This document shows positions 7,712 through 17,008 of a DNA stretch of 64,000 nt, one piece after another. Origin of the DNA: Blautia luti (GTDB taxonomy: Bacteria > Bacillota > Clostridia > Lachnospirales > Lachnospiraceae); NCBI RefSeq assembly GCF_013304735.1, contig NZ_JAAITI010000005.1:62001-126000 (forward strand), in the 5' to 3' direction. The position numbers were made by a program, and so were the translations under genes. Numbering within the stretch: position 1 is the stretch's first letter; each line of letters starts with the position of its first letter. The notes beneath the pieces are model-generated. The model saw only the letters and a list, made by a program, of their open reading frames with translations, was not told where the DNA came from and made no database searches.

Positions 7712-9307
7712 TTATGTATTCTGTTCCCGATAGGCGGAAGGTGTGATCCCCATTTTCTTTTTGAAGCTGGTGCTGAAATAATATTGATTGGCATAACCAC
7801 ATTTCAGGCTGATCTCCTTCAGACTCATAGTAGTCGTAGTCAGGTAACGGGCGGCTGCGGAAATTCGCTGAGATGTGATAAAGTCACTGAGACTGATCCC
7901 CTGATTTTTTTTGAAAAGAGCACTTAAATAAGCAGGGCTTACATTGGCAGAGGCAGCAATGTCATTGAGGCAGAGCGTATTGTCAGTGTAGTGTTCGTTG
8001 ATATAGGAAATCACCAGTTCACAGAGCTTCTGGTGATAATCATTCATGGAGGAATCAAGCTTCCGGCATAAAAGATGGCACAGATCCTTCAGCCATTGAC
8101 ATAGCTCTTCCGTATTATGAAACTCATTTATGTGGTTGTAAACATACAAAATTTTAGCTTCAAGGTCATGCGTATCCAGATTTAATTCATAGAAAAATTT
8201 CAGGATCCGGCCAAGAAGAGAATAAATCTGTATGAAAGCGAAATTCTTTGTGCGAAATTTCTGAGTGAGCCAGTCGGAAAAATTCTGAAACCAGAGATCT
8301 ATGGCAGCGGTATCCTTTTTGCAGAGAAGCCGGATCAGTTCATCCTCCTTTGTATCTGAAAAATCTGCAACAGACAGATCGGAACCCAGAGCGTCTCTTC
8401 CGTCAAAGATATTCTGATGAGGGAAAAAGAATCTGTATTCCAGCGCATGTACGGCGCTTTTATAAGAATGGTTCAGGTTCCAGAAATCCTGGACAATTGT
8501 TCCAATGCCTGCGTTGAGAGAAAGTCCCAGTGGCTGGCAGGCATCTGCGATTGAGGAAATAAGTCCGCTGGTAAGCTGGCGAAAGCTGTTGGACTGACAG
8601 CCGCTGTGTCCCAGAATGCACAGATAGCCATCCATATCCGGGAGAAGATACACAAAATCAAGAGAAGCGGTTTCCTCTGTTATCAGATCCTGAAGGTTGA
8701 GAAGCTCCATCTGAAACTTTTCAATCCCGTAAACGGATTTTAGATCCGGAGCATTTTCAAGCTCCAGAATAACAATTGCATAAAAATCATAATTCAGCTC
8801 CAGATTCAGATACTTAAGATAAGGCTTCAGTCGGTAGGCTGCTTCAGAAGACGGAAGGTGTGTGATCTCGCGGAAAAATTTTTCCGTAAGAAGAGGCCTG
8901 CTTTGTTTCAGAAGCTGGAGATTTTTCTGTTCCTTTTCCATCAGTGCAAAAGCGTTTTTTACCTTCTGGATAAGATAGGCATAATCCAGAGGCTTTTCGA
9001 TATAATCCAGAGCACCGAGGAGCAGAGCACGTCTTGCATATTCAAATTTATCATAGGCACTGATCAGGATGATCTTCACCATAGGATTGATCTCAAGAGC
9101 TTGACGGCTCATGGAAATGCCGTCAAGATCAGGCATTTCAATGTCAGAAATGATCAGATCTGCCGGTTCTTTTTTCATGGCTTCGATAGCAGAGGTTCCA
9201 TTGTAGCAGACATGGATGATCTCTGCATTCAGTGTTTCCCAGTCTATGTTTTTTTCGATACCTTCTGCAGATAAGTAATTATCATCTACGATCATTATTT
9301 TTTTCAT
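7712..9307 (-). CDS. YesN-type response regulator (receiver + AraC HTH)
   Basis: The 531-residue protein has an N-terminal receiver with acidic pair DD at residues 8-9, phospho-acceptor D55 (IISDIEMPD) and K105 (YIEKP). A long middle helical region of about 300 residues follows. The C-terminus has AraC-type DNA-binding motifs (LCLNDIAASANVSPAYLSALF, then ISLKCGYANQYYFSTSFKK). The start at 9307 has GGAGGA 8 bp upstream and overlaps the end of the kinase gene by 26 bp. It is the output partner of that kinase. The divergent sugar ABC/GH172 genes are the expected target by analogy with other YesMN systems. Confidence 0.93.
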   Translation of the reverse strand: MKKIMIVDDNYLSAEGIEKNIDWETLNAEIIHVCYNGTSAIEAMKKEPADLIISDIEMPDLDGISMSRQALEINPMVKIILISAYDKFEYARRALLLGALDYIEKPLDYAYLIQKVKNAFALMEKEQKNLQLLKQSRPLLTEKFFREITHLPSSEAAYRLKPYLKYLNLELNYDFYAIVILELENAPDLKSVYGIEKFQMELLNLQDLITEETASLDFVYLLPDMDGYLCILGHSGCQSNSFRQLTSGLISSIADACQPLGLSLNAGIGTIVQDFWNLNHSYKSAVHALEYRFFFPHQNIFDGRDALGSDLSVADFSDTKEDELIRLLCKKDTAAIDLWFQNFSDWLTQKFRTKNFAFIQIYSLLGRILKFFYELNLDTHDLEAKILYVYNHINEFHNTEELCQWLKDLCHLLCRKLDSSMNDYHQKLCELVISYINEHYTDNTLCLNDIAASANVSPAYLSALFKKNQGISLSDFITSQRISAAARYLTTTTMSLKEISLKCGYANQYYFSTSFKKKMGITPSAYREQNT

Positions 9308-11108
9308 CGATATCTTCCTCCATCTGTTCGAATTCAATGGTGACGTATGTGCCGTTTCCGGGGTTGCTGCGGATCCTTACGGAACCGTTTCCGTATAATG
9401 GGTTGGAAATACGGGAACTTACGTTGGAAATTCCAAAATGCTTCTCATAATCAATAACATTATGCTCAATAGCATGGCGCAGCTGTGCAAGGGTTTCGGA
9501 GTCCATGCCGGCACCGTTGTCCTCAATGGAGATCACAACCGTATCATCGCCATAAAGAACATGGATCGAAATGAAAACAGCTGGTGTGCCCGAAGAAATC
9601 CCGTGCAGAATGGAATTTTCGAGAAATGGCTGAAGTGTAAACTTGCAGATCAGGAAATTTTCGATTCCATCTTCTGCTTCGATTTCCCAGTCCAGATTAT
9701 CTTTATGACAGAGCTTTTCCATTTCCAGATAAAGCCGGGCAATTTCCAATTCATCTTTAATAGGAATAAGTTCCTTTGATTTACGCAGGGTAAGACGGTA
9801 AAAGGCAGTCAAATCTGCGATCATCTGATCAGCAATGTCAAGCTTTCCAAGGGACTGGCAGGTACGGATCGATCCCAGGATATTGTAAAGAAAATGCGGA
9901 TTGATCTGTGACTGGAGCAGCTGGTATTTCAGACGTTCTTCGTTTACGGAAAGATTTACAATGGATTTCAGGTTTCCGGCTATTGTGTGCTGCATATCTT
10001 CAAAGGTGATGCCCAGTCTGTCAATCTCATCATACCTGGAAGGATCATCCGGGTGGGGAACAGTAACGATAGACAGATGTTCCGGATCATGTCCCAGCTG
10101 AAAGGCTTCCATTGCATAGGAAAGTGCAGTGATCTTCCGGGTTAGATTTTCGGAAAACAGGATAACGATGATAACAGTAAGGGGCAGAAAAATAAGGACA
10201 GTGATCAGTAAGGCACGGATCAGAATGTGTGTGTTGCCCCTAATGTAGCTTTCAGGGATTTCGGTAACATGGAGCCAGCCATTGCTTAAGGTACAGCAGT
10301 TATAATATTTGTCGCCGCTGTGAAAAGAAGAATCTGCATTTTCTTTAAATTTCTGAAACTGTGCTTTGGAAATTCCGGATAAATTCAGTGAGGATGTATT
10401 TTTCGCTGCAATCTCTCCGTGATCTGTGAGAATGTAGCTGTATATGCGGGAATCCATAGCTGCAGGCTGCAGATAAGTGGTAAGCTCTGAGGTATCCAGT
10501 GCAATGCCGTAGGCGTATTCCAGAATACCGGTGGCCTGATTTTTCAGTGCCCGGACGCAGAGAATCACATCGGCGGATGTTTTTTTTGTTGACAGTATTT
10601 TAGGCAGCGGCATATTGGAAACCGGTATCCAGACAGAGGAGAAGCCTGAACCGGAAACAGTATTTTTATCAAGACCATATGCAGAAAGCTCGTCTGTGGA
10701 AAAGAAGTACAGGCCTTCTTTTGAACCAAGCTGATCCGGCCGCAGAAAAACATATATATGGAAGAAATCGAATGTGGATTTATACAGCGAAATATTGTTT
10801 TTTACAGTGGTGAATTTTTTAAGTGCATCTACCTTATTGGAGGAAGAATGATTTAGGGAGTACATTTGAAACTGTATGGTATCTGCTACATTTTCAACCT
10901 GACCGAGACGGTCGTTCAGCTGAGAAACCAGCTGTCTGTCAGTCATTACGGCGGAATCGATAATACGATCTCTGGCAATGTTATAGGAGATATGGTAGCT
11001 GATGAAGGTCAGGGAAATCAGAGGTACCATAGTTGCGATCAGAAATGCGAGCAGGAGCTTATAGCGAAATGAGGAAAAACTGGGTGGGATACATTTGTGG
11101 AATTTCAT
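9282..11108 (-). CDS. YesM-type sensor histidine kinase
   Basis: The protein has 608 residues. A transmembrane helix at about 17-38 and another at about 296-319 enclose an extracellular sensor of about 255 residues. HAMP-like sequence follows, then the His_kinase (YesM) domain with QINPHFLYN (phospho-acceptor H405). The HATPase has N-box LQPFLENSILHG near 493-503 and G-box EDNGAGM near 529-535. YesM kinases sense extracellular carbohydrates or binding-protein-sugar complexes and phosphorylate YesN partners. It is transcribed away from the ABC importer at 11354 across a 245-bp AT-rich control region in which I cannot name a promoter with confidence. Confidence 0.93.
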   Translation of the reverse strand: MKFHKCIPPSFSSFRYKLLLAFLIATMVPLISLTFISYHISYNIARDRIIDSAVMTDRQLVSQLNDRLGQVENVADTIQFQMYSLNHSSSNKVDALKKFTTVKNNISLYKSTFDFFHIYVFLRPDQLGSKEGLYFFSTDELSAYGLDKNTVSGSGFSSVWIPVSNMPLPKILSTKKTSADVILCVRALKNQATGILEYAYGIALDTSELTTYLQPAAMDSRIYSYILTDHGEIAAKNTSSLNLSGISKAQFQKFKENADSSFHSGDKYYNCCTLSNGWLHVTEIPESYIRGNTHILIRALLITVLIFLPLTVIIVILFSENLTRKITALSYAMEAFQLGHDPEHLSIVTVPHPDDPSRYDEIDRLGITFEDMQHTIAGNLKSIVNLSVNEERLKYQLLQSQINPHFLYNILGSIRTCQSLGKLDIADQMIADLTAFYRLTLRKSKELIPIKDELEIARLYLEMEKLCHKDNLDWEIEAEDGIENFLICKFTLQPFLENSILHGISSGTPAVFISIHVLYGDDTVVISIEDNGAGMDSETLAQLRHAIEHNVIDYEKHFGISNVSSRISNPLYGNGSVRIRSNPGNGTYVTIEFEQMEEDIDEKNNDRR

Positions 11109-11353
11109 AGTACATATTCTCCTTTATGTCAAAAACAAATTAATGAAACCGAATTCAGCTGTGAAAAAAGCCGTTACAAATATAGATTATATAAAAGGAT
11201 TATAAAAAATTAACAACAAAAATACAAGAGAACGAAAAATAATATAAATAAATCATAAAATATTGTATTTAGAATGAGGGGGCTCTCTGGTATCCTTAAA
11301 CCATCAAAAACAGGTGTGGACAAACACGAAAATGTCCAGAAAGGAAGAAAGAT

Positions 11354-12589
11354 ATGAAGAAAAAAGTAATGAGTGCAGTTTTGGCAGCAGCGATGGTTGT
11401 GGGTATGGCAGGTAACGTGGTTACTGTTTCCGCAAAGGAAAAATATGATCTTACCTTATACAGCGTCAACACCACAGACCCGGATTTTGAGGACTGGCTT
11501 GCAAATGTGGAAGATGCCACGGGCCTGAACATTAATGTAATTGCGGCACCTACAGATACAGATACCCGTCAGCAGAAGATCACCACAATGCTTTCCACAG
11601 GAGATACTTCCGTGGATGTCATTGAGATCAACGATGAGATGAGCGCGGCATTTAAAAATTCCGGATGGCTGGAAGGACTGAACGATACAGTAATGACAGA
11701 TGATATCGCTGATCAGTTTGCCCAGGGATATGTAAAGGATATGATCACAGATAAGGACGGAAACATCGTCGGTGTTCCAGGCTATACAGGATATCTTGCA
11801 TTCTGGGTAAATCAGGAGATCATGGATGAGGTCGGAATCAAATCCATTGATACAAAAGAGGATTTCATGAAGTATATGAAGGCTGTTTCCAAGGACGGAA
11901 GATTCGGCTACGGCGGTTCCTGGGAGAAAACCTATGCATTTAACGAGCTTGCACAGTTTGTAAACATGTTCGGCGGCGATTATTTTGACTGGACCAAAGA
12001 GGAAAACAAGGAAGCAGTTCAGTTCCTTCACGATCTGGTTGCTAATAAAGAAACATCCATCGAACAGATTGCAGATAAATATGACCAGATGAATCCGAAG
12101 ATCAATGACGGAAAATACGGATGCTGGTTCATGTGGGGCCTTGGAACAGATTATGCAAAGGCAGATATGCTTGGCGCAGATAAGATCCACATGGAAATGG
12201 TACCGGATTTCAGCGGCAAGGGAGAGCGTGCGATCTTTACAGATTCCTGGAGCTATGTTCTCAACAAAGCATCCAAGAATAAAGATGCAGCTGTGAAATT
12301 CCTCCAGTATATGGCTGATGAAGGCGGAATGGAAGCTTCCTATAAAGCATTTGACAGATATCCTGCAAGAAAGGATGTTGCAGAGAAGGTAGTTCCGGAT
12401 TCTGACCCGGCAAAAGAAATGTACAGCAGATATGCAAATGAATGCAATGTACAGGGACGTCCGATGGTGGCACAGACAATGGAATTTATCAGCGATATGG
12501 GAACAATCTTCCAGTCCTGTATGAAAGACGAGATTACAGTTGATGAGTTCTGCAAGAAGGCTCAGGATGTGGTAGATATGTATAAGTAA
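11354..12589 (+). CDS. Sugar ABC transporter substrate-binding protein, secreted (no lipobox Cys)
   Basis: This is a 411-residue family 1 extracellular solute-binding protein. Residues 1-27 are a signal peptide. Where a lipoprotein would show MAGC, this one reads MAGN followed by VVTVSA-K, so it is predicted to be cleaved by signal peptidase I and released rather than lipid-anchored. The mature protein has the fold-typical TDTDTRQQKITTMLSTGD and DVIEINDEM blocks and the C-terminal FLQYMADEGG region. It heads the importer operon (binding protein, two permeases, GH172, second binding protein). An AAAGGAAG ribosome site precedes the ATG. No ATPase gene is linked, so a shared MsmK-type ATPase is expected elsewhere. 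Confidence 0.9.
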   Translation: MKKKVMSAVLAAAMVVGMAGNVVTVSAKEKYDLTLYSVNTTDPDFEDWLANVEDATGLNINVIAAPTDTDTRQQKITTMLSTGDTSVDVIEINDEMSAAFKNSGWLEGLNDTVMTDDIADQFAQGYVKDMITDKDGNIVGVPGYTGYLAFWVNQEIMDEVGIKSIDTKEDFMKYMKAVSKDGRFGYGGSWEKTYAFNELAQFVNMFGGDYFDWTKEENKEAVQFLHDLVANKETSIEQIADKYDQMNPKINDGKYGCWFMWGLGTDYAKADMLGADKIHMEMVPDFSGKGERAIFTDSWSYVLNKASKNKDAAVKFLQYMADEGGMEASYKAFDRYPARKDVAEKVVPDSDPAKEMYSRYANECNVQGRPMVAQTMEFISDMGTIFQSCMKDEITVDEFCKKAQDVVDMYK

Positions 12590-12604
12590 AAGATATAAAA
12601 AAAC

Positions 12605-12644
12605 AGCAATGTAAAGCAGAGGTAAAAGTCTGCTTTACATTGCT
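12605..12644 (+). other. Perfect 16-bp stem-loop between binding-protein and permease genes
   Basis: AGCAATGTAAAGCAGA (12605-12620) and TCTGCTTTACATTGCT (12629-12644) are perfect complements around GGTAAAAG. No T-run follows; the permease ribosome site begins 9 bp later. Such a hairpin typically protects the 3' end of the abundant binding-protein mRNA and lowers permease expression. Confidence 0.75.
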
Positions 12645-12667
12645 TGATGAACAGGGAGGAAAGTTCC

Positions 12668-13546
12668 ATGACAATAAGCAAAAAAAATATGAAGTGGATA
12701 CCATGGCTTTTGATCCTGCCGGTTGTACTGATTCGAGGTTTTACAACAGTATATCCCATTCTGATGACTGTGAAAAACAGCTTCTTTAATATCAGTATCC
12801 TTGCAGGTATCAATGAATTTATAGGCTTCAAGAATTACCTGAAGGTATTTTCTGATCCTAAAGTGCTCACATCGATCAGCTTTACGGCAATATTTGTGGT
12901 TGCTTCCATGATCTTTCATGTGATCCTCGGAGTTATCCTGGCACTGATCCTGAATATGAAATTCAAAGGCCGCCGTTTTCTGAGGACCATCGTGCTGATC
13001 CCGTGGGCTATGCCTGCAGTAGTAGCCGGTATGGCTGCAAAATGGGCATTTAACAATGATTATGGTCTGATCAATGATTTTATCCGCTGGTTTGTACCGG
13101 GTTACCAGAACAGCTGGCTGATCAATACAGGTACTGCAAGAGCAGCGGTAATTGCAATGGACCTGTGGAAGGACCTTCCGTTCTTTGCAATTCTTGTACT
13201 TTCCGGACTTCAGTTTATTTCCGGCGATATCTATGAGGCAGCAAAGGTAGACGGTGCAAACGGGATCCAGAGCTTTTTCCGGATCACACTTCCGCTGATT
13301 GCAAAAAATGTCCTGACTTTATGTATTCCGTTCACACTCTGGAGACTGACAACCTTCGATCTGGTTTATTCCATGACATCTGGAGGCCCTGGAGAGGATA
13401 CTGCGCTGATCGCATACAGAATCACAACAGAAGCATTTACAAATCTAAACGTAGGATATGCTTCGGCGCTGGCTATGCTGCTGTTTGTTGTAATGGCGAT
13501 CTTCAGCTGGCTGAATATACGTGTTATGAATAAGTTTGACAGTTAG
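12668..13546 (+). CDS. Sugar ABC transporter permease (MalF/UgpA type)
   Basis: The 292-residue inner-membrane protein has about six transmembrane helices. The EAA loop that docks on the ATPase is at YEAAKVDGANGIQSFFRITLP. The start at 12668 follows AGGGAGGA; an upstream TTG at 12644 overlaps the hairpin and is rejected. It pairs with the next gene to form the membrane channel for the sugar brought by the binding proteins of this operon. Confidence 0.93.
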   Translation: MTISKKNMKWIPWLLILPVVLIRGFTTVYPILMTVKNSFFNISILAGINEFIGFKNYLKVFSDPKVLTSISFTAIFVVASMIFHVILGVILALILNMKFKGRRFLRTIVLIPWAMPAVVAGMAAKWAFNNDYGLINDFIRWFVPGYQNSWLINTGTARAAVIAMDLWKDLPFFAILVLSGLQFISGDIYEAAKVDGANGIQSFFRITLPLIAKNVLTLCIPFTLWRLTTFDLVYSMTSGGPGEDTALIAYRITTEAFTNLNVGYASALAMLLFVVMAIFSWLNIRVMNKFDS

Positions 13547-13557
13547 GGGGAATTATC

Positions 13558-14412
13558 GTGAAGAATACAGGAAAATATAATGTTTATCATGGAGTGGTAG
13601 CCGTTGGAAGATGGGTTCTGTTTGCAGTTGTGGCTTTTCTGATCCTGTTCCCGGTTTACTGGATCTTTATTTCTTCGATCACACCGTCAGGAGAACTGTT
13701 TAAAACACCGATCGATTATCTTCCGGATCATCCCACACTGGAAAGCTATAAATTTCTGATACAGAATGTAGGACTGCTTTCAAAGATCGGAAATACAGTT
13801 CTGATCGTAGGCATTACACTTGTGATCAGTACCGTGCTGTGTGCAATGGCTGCCTATGGCTTCTCAAGATTTAACTCAAAGGGAGTTTCTGTTGCATTTG
13901 CGTTTGTTCTGGCTACCATGCTGATCCCTGAGGTTGTCACAGCCCGCCCGCTGTATGAGTTTATGCAGAAGGTAAAGCTGTATGATACATATCCGGGACT
14001 TATCCTTCTTTATATCAGTACCGTTATACCGTTTACGGTTCTGATCCTCAGAAACTTTGTCGGTGAGATCCCGATCTCACTGGAGGAGGCAGCTGCTATT
14101 GACGGCGCATCTTTTTCACAGAGACTGTTTACGATCGTTCTGCCGCTGATGAAGCCGGCAATCGCTACGGTTTGCATTATCAACTTTATTACCTGTCTGA
14201 ATAACTTTTTCACACCGTTGTTTTATTCAAATGGTATTCAGGTACTTTCTGTTTCCATCGTACAGCTTCCGTTACGTGACAACATGTATGGAGTTCCGTG
14301 GGATCTGGTCAGCGCCATGGGATGGATCATCCTTCTTCCGATCATTATCTTTGTAGCTGTTTTTGAGAAACAGATCATGGATGGTATCATGGCAGGTGGA
14401 GTAAAAGCGTAA
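13558..14412 (+). CDS. Sugar ABC transporter permease (MalG/UgpE type)
   Basis: The 284-residue permease starts at GTG 13558 behind AGGGGG, 11 bp after the previous stop. Its first helix is WVLFAVVAFLILFPVYWIF. The EAA motif is LEEAAAIDGASFSQRLFTIVL, and the C-terminal KQIMDGIMAGGVKA tail is typical of MalG-type partners. It is the second half of the importer channel. Confidence 0.93.
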   Translation: MKNTGKYNVYHGVVAVGRWVLFAVVAFLILFPVYWIFISSITPSGELFKTPIDYLPDHPTLESYKFLIQNVGLLSKIGNTVLIVGITLVISTVLCAMAAYGFSRFNSKGVSVAFAFVLATMLIPEVVTARPLYEFMQKVKLYDTYPGLILLYISTVIPFTVLILRNFVGEIPISLEEAAAIDGASFSQRLFTIVLPLMKPAIATVCIINFITCLNNFFTPLFYSNGIQVLSVSIVQLPLRDNMYGVPWDLVSAMGWIILLPIIIFVAVFEKQIMDGIMAGGVKA

Positions 14413-14453
14413 ATATAATATTTTTAATTTCCAAAAGAGAGGAGAAAACAGAT

Positions 14454-15563
14454 ATGTATCAGGCATTTACAGGCGGACTGGGAGGGATCGCACTTGCAAA
14501 GCATGGAAAAAGCCGTGCGATCAACGCAGAAAATCCTCATGGAGAAAAAGGCAGAGGCGGTATGGCTGCAAGTCATCTGGGACCGTCCAGAAAAGGAAGC
14601 CCGTGTCTCAGGGATATTGAGCCGGGAACTGTGGTAACTCTGGCAGAAATGGAAGGACCGGGACAGATCAATCATATCTGGATCACCGTTGATAACAAGA
14701 CTACAGAGGCAGATTGCTTTGTACTGAGAGATCTTGTAATCCGTATGTACTGGGATGACGAGGAAACTCCTTCCGTGGAAAGTCCTCTGGGTGATTTCTT
14801 CTGCTGCGGATTCGGAAGGGAATGTTTTGTAAATTCTGTTCCGGTGGCTGTTGTTCCAAACAGGGGCTTTAACTGCTATTTCCCGATGCCGTTTAAGAAG
14901 AAAGCAAAGATCACACTGGAAAACCAGCATGCAAATAAAATCCCGGCTTTCTTTTATCAGGTAGATTACTGTCTCTATGATGAGCTTCCGGACGATATTG
15001 CTTATTTCCATGCGCAGTGGAGAAGGGAACGGTTGACAGAAAAAACAAAAGATTATACAATTTTGGATGGAGTAAAAGGAAAAGGCCATTATATAGGAAC
15101 CTACATGGCACTTACCACACTGGAACGTTACTGGTGGGGCGAGGGAGAAATGAAGTTTTATATTGACGGAGATGAGGAGTATCCGACCATCTGTGGAACA
15201 GGAACGGAAGATTACTTTGGTGGTTCCTGGAGCTTTGCCAAACAGGTGGATGGAAAAACCGTGGAACAGAATTATAACACGCCGTATCTGGGATATCCGT
15301 ATTATTCTGCCCATGACGAGCTGATCCACAATTTTTATCATAATGATGACTGCCCGCCAATGAGAGGCTTTTACAGATGGCATTTACAGGATCCAATCTG
15401 CTTTGAAGAGGATCTTCGCGTTACGATTCAGCAGATAGGCGTCGGATACCGTGGCCTGTTTGAACGACAGGATGATGTGGCAAGTGTAGCGTACTGGTAT
15501 CAGACACTTCCTCATGCACCGTTCCAGCCGTTGATGTCAAAAGAGGATAGATGGCCCAGATAA
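14454..15563 (+). CDS. GH172 family glycoside hydrolase (former DUF2961)
   Basis: The 369-residue protein shows the DUF2961 signature blocks: GPGQINHIWIT near 68-78, SPLGDFFCCGFG near 110-121, GEGEMKFYIDGD near 229-240, GTGTEDYFGG near 248-257 and RWHLQDPI further on. This family became GH172 after alpha-D-fructofuranosidase/difructose dianhydride I synthase was characterised; other members act on D-arabinofuranosides. Glu in GEGE (230/232) and E252 are the likely catalytic acids, by family analogy. There is no signal peptide, so it works in the cytoplasm on imported oligosaccharide. Position in the importer operon suggests a fructan-derived or D-arabinan-derived substrate. Confidence 0.85.
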   Translation: MYQAFTGGLGGIALAKHGKSRAINAENPHGEKGRGGMAASHLGPSRKGSPCLRDIEPGTVVTLAEMEGPGQINHIWITVDNKTTEADCFVLRDLVIRMYWDDEETPSVESPLGDFFCCGFGRECFVNSVPVAVVPNRGFNCYFPMPFKKKAKITLENQHANKIPAFFYQVDYCLYDELPDDIAYFHAQWRRERLTEKTKDYTILDGVKGKGHYIGTYMALTTLERYWWGEGEMKFYIDGDEEYPTICGTGTEDYFGGSWSFAKQVDGKTVEQNYNTPYLGYPYYSAHDELIHNFYHNDDCPPMRGFYRWHLQDPICFEEDLRVTIQQIGVGYRGLFERQDDVASVAYWYQTLPHAPFQPLMSKEDRWPR

Positions 15564-15578
15564 AAAGGGTGGTAGAGA

Positions 15579-16832
15579 TTGAAAAAACAGGTATTTTGCG
15601 GGGTATTTGCCCTGGCTCTGGCAGTGACAGGATGTGGAGTCCAGAAGAAGGAGGCTGCATCTGATATTGTGCCGGAGAACAGACAGGAACTGACGATCCT
15701 TCATGTGGATGCAGGCACAGAAGGCTTTGATTCTTTTATCAGCCAGGCGGAAAAAGATCTTGGAATAAAGATCCATATTAAAAAATGTCCGGCCAATGCG
15801 GACAATCGCCAGGCCAAAATAGCAACTCTTCTGACATCAGGAGATGATTCTGTTGATCTGATCACAGTAAATGATGAGATGATATCCGAATTTAAACATA
15901 AGGGATTTCTTCTTCCGTTGGAAGATACGGTTATGACAGAGGAGACAGCGGCGAATTTTCTGCAGGAATACCTGAAAGAAATATGCATGTCAGACGGACA
16001 TATTTTTTCGGTACCGTTCAGGATGGATATCATGGCATTCTGGGTGAACCAGGAATTGCTGGATCAGGCTGGTCTGGACAGACTCTCCTGTCTCAGTGAT
16101 CTTGAGATCCTTCAGAAAAAGCTTCAGAATACGGGAAAATATGCATATGGGGATGCATGGGAGATTTCTTACATATATAATAGTATCAGCGAGTATGTCG
16201 ATTTTTTCGGAGGAGATTATACAGACTGGACGGATCCGAAAACAAGAGAAGCGGCAGAATATATGAAGCGAATGCTGGATACAGGGATGATATCAGAGGA
16301 GAATCTGATCGACCAGCATGACCAGCTGAATGAAAAATTTATAAACGGCCAGTATGGATGTATGTTTATGTATACCGGTGTGTTGAGTACTTTTCAGAAT
16401 GCAGGCGTGTATGGAAAAGATAAGATCCATATGGCACCATTTCCGGAATTTGACGAGAAGGTGACCAATATCGCAACCTGGCAGTATGTACTGAATAAAA
16501 ATTCTGATCATAAAGAAGCAGCTCTGAAGTTCCTTCAGTATGTGTCCGGATATGAGGCCAGTAAAAATTACGGACAGCTGACAAAAATGTGTCCGGCAAG
16601 ACTGGATGTGATCGAGGATAAGAATTTTGATCTGGATGGCATTGAAATGATCCGGCAATATCTGAAAGATTATAAGCTGAAAGCAAGACCACTGTGTGCC
16701 GATTCCATAGAAGCCGTTTCGTCCATGGGAACGGAATTTCAGAAATATATGCTGGGACAGAAAACAGAAGCGGAATTTTTTGCCGGGGCACAGAACTGCA
16801 TAGACCAGTATTACAAAAAAGCATCGTACTGA
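15579..16832 (+). CDS. Sugar ABC transporter substrate-binding lipoprotein (second, paralogous)
   Basis: The 417-residue protein starts at TTG 15579 behind AGGGTGG. The signal peptide ends in the lipobox AVTGC, so Cys19 is lipidated and the protein is tethered to the membrane. It is a clear paralog of the binding protein at 11354: NRQAKIATLLTSGD against TRQQKITTMLSTGD, and LITVNDEM against VIEINDEM. One operon therefore encodes an anchored and a seemingly released receptor. The second copy may bind a different sugar or present it to the YesM sensor. Confidence 0.9.
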   Translation: MKKQVFCGVFALALAVTGCGVQKKEAASDIVPENRQELTILHVDAGTEGFDSFISQAEKDLGIKIHIKKCPANADNRQAKIATLLTSGDDSVDLITVNDEMISEFKHKGFLLPLEDTVMTEETAANFLQEYLKEICMSDGHIFSVPFRMDIMAFWVNQELLDQAGLDRLSCLSDLEILQKKLQNTGKYAYGDAWEISYIYNSISEYVDFFGGDYTDWTDPKTREAAEYMKRMLDTGMISEENLIDQHDQLNEKFINGQYGCMFMYTGVLSTFQNAGVYGKDKIHMAPFPEFDEKVTNIATWQYVLNKNSDHKEAALKFLQYVSGYEASKNYGQLTKMCPARLDVIEDKNFDLDGIEMIRQYLKDYKLKARPLCADSIEAVSSMGTEFQKYMLGQKTEAEFFAGAQNCIDQYYKKASY

Positions 16833-16842
16833 TGCTTTTTTT
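16815..16842 (+). terminator. Terminator overlapping the end of the second binding-protein gene
   Basis: AAAAAAGCATC and GATGCTTTTTT pair around GTACT, followed by T. The stop codon TGA (16830-16832) lies inside the hairpin, so translation and termination are tightly packed at the end of the operon. Confidence 0.85.
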
Positions 16843-16877
16843 GTTTTGAAAAAATAAGAACTTTTTTTCAAAACATA

Positions 16878-16906
16878 TTGACAAATATTTTACATGGTGA
16901 TATCTT
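16878..16906 (+). promoter_or_regulatory. SigA promoter of the hrcA-dnaK operon
   Basis: TTGACA (16878-16883), a 17-bp spacer and TATCTT (16901-16906). Transcription would start about 8 bp before the CIRCE operator. Confidence 0.85.
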
Positions 16907-16920
16907 AAAGACTGTAGATG

Positions 16921-16947
16921 TTAGCACTCCACTAAAATGAGTGCTAA
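16921..16947. promoter_or_regulatory. CIRCE operator (HrcA binding site)
   Basis: TTAGCACTC-N9-GAGTGCTAA is a perfect match to the consensus 9-9-9 inverted repeat. It lies between the promoter and the hrcA start, so HrcA represses its own operon until heat shock occupies GroE. Confidence 0.98.
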
Positions 16948-17008
16948 CAGATGTAAAAAAAGAATCAACATCCGTCAGGAAAGAATAAAAAGGAAAGGAG
17001 ATGGATTC

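Noticed and set aside
12644-12667. Upstream TTG start for the first sugar permease
   Set aside because: It lies in the hairpin arm, and the true ribosome site AGGGAGGA would be inside the coding sequence.
14424-15383. 319-codon open frame on the minus strand opposite the GH172 gene
   Set aside because: Antisense shadow of a conserved enzyme gene; no recognisable domain.
16937-17008. Upstream start of hrcA
   Set aside because: The frame would begin inside the CIRCE element; AAAGGAGA correctly positions the start at 17009.
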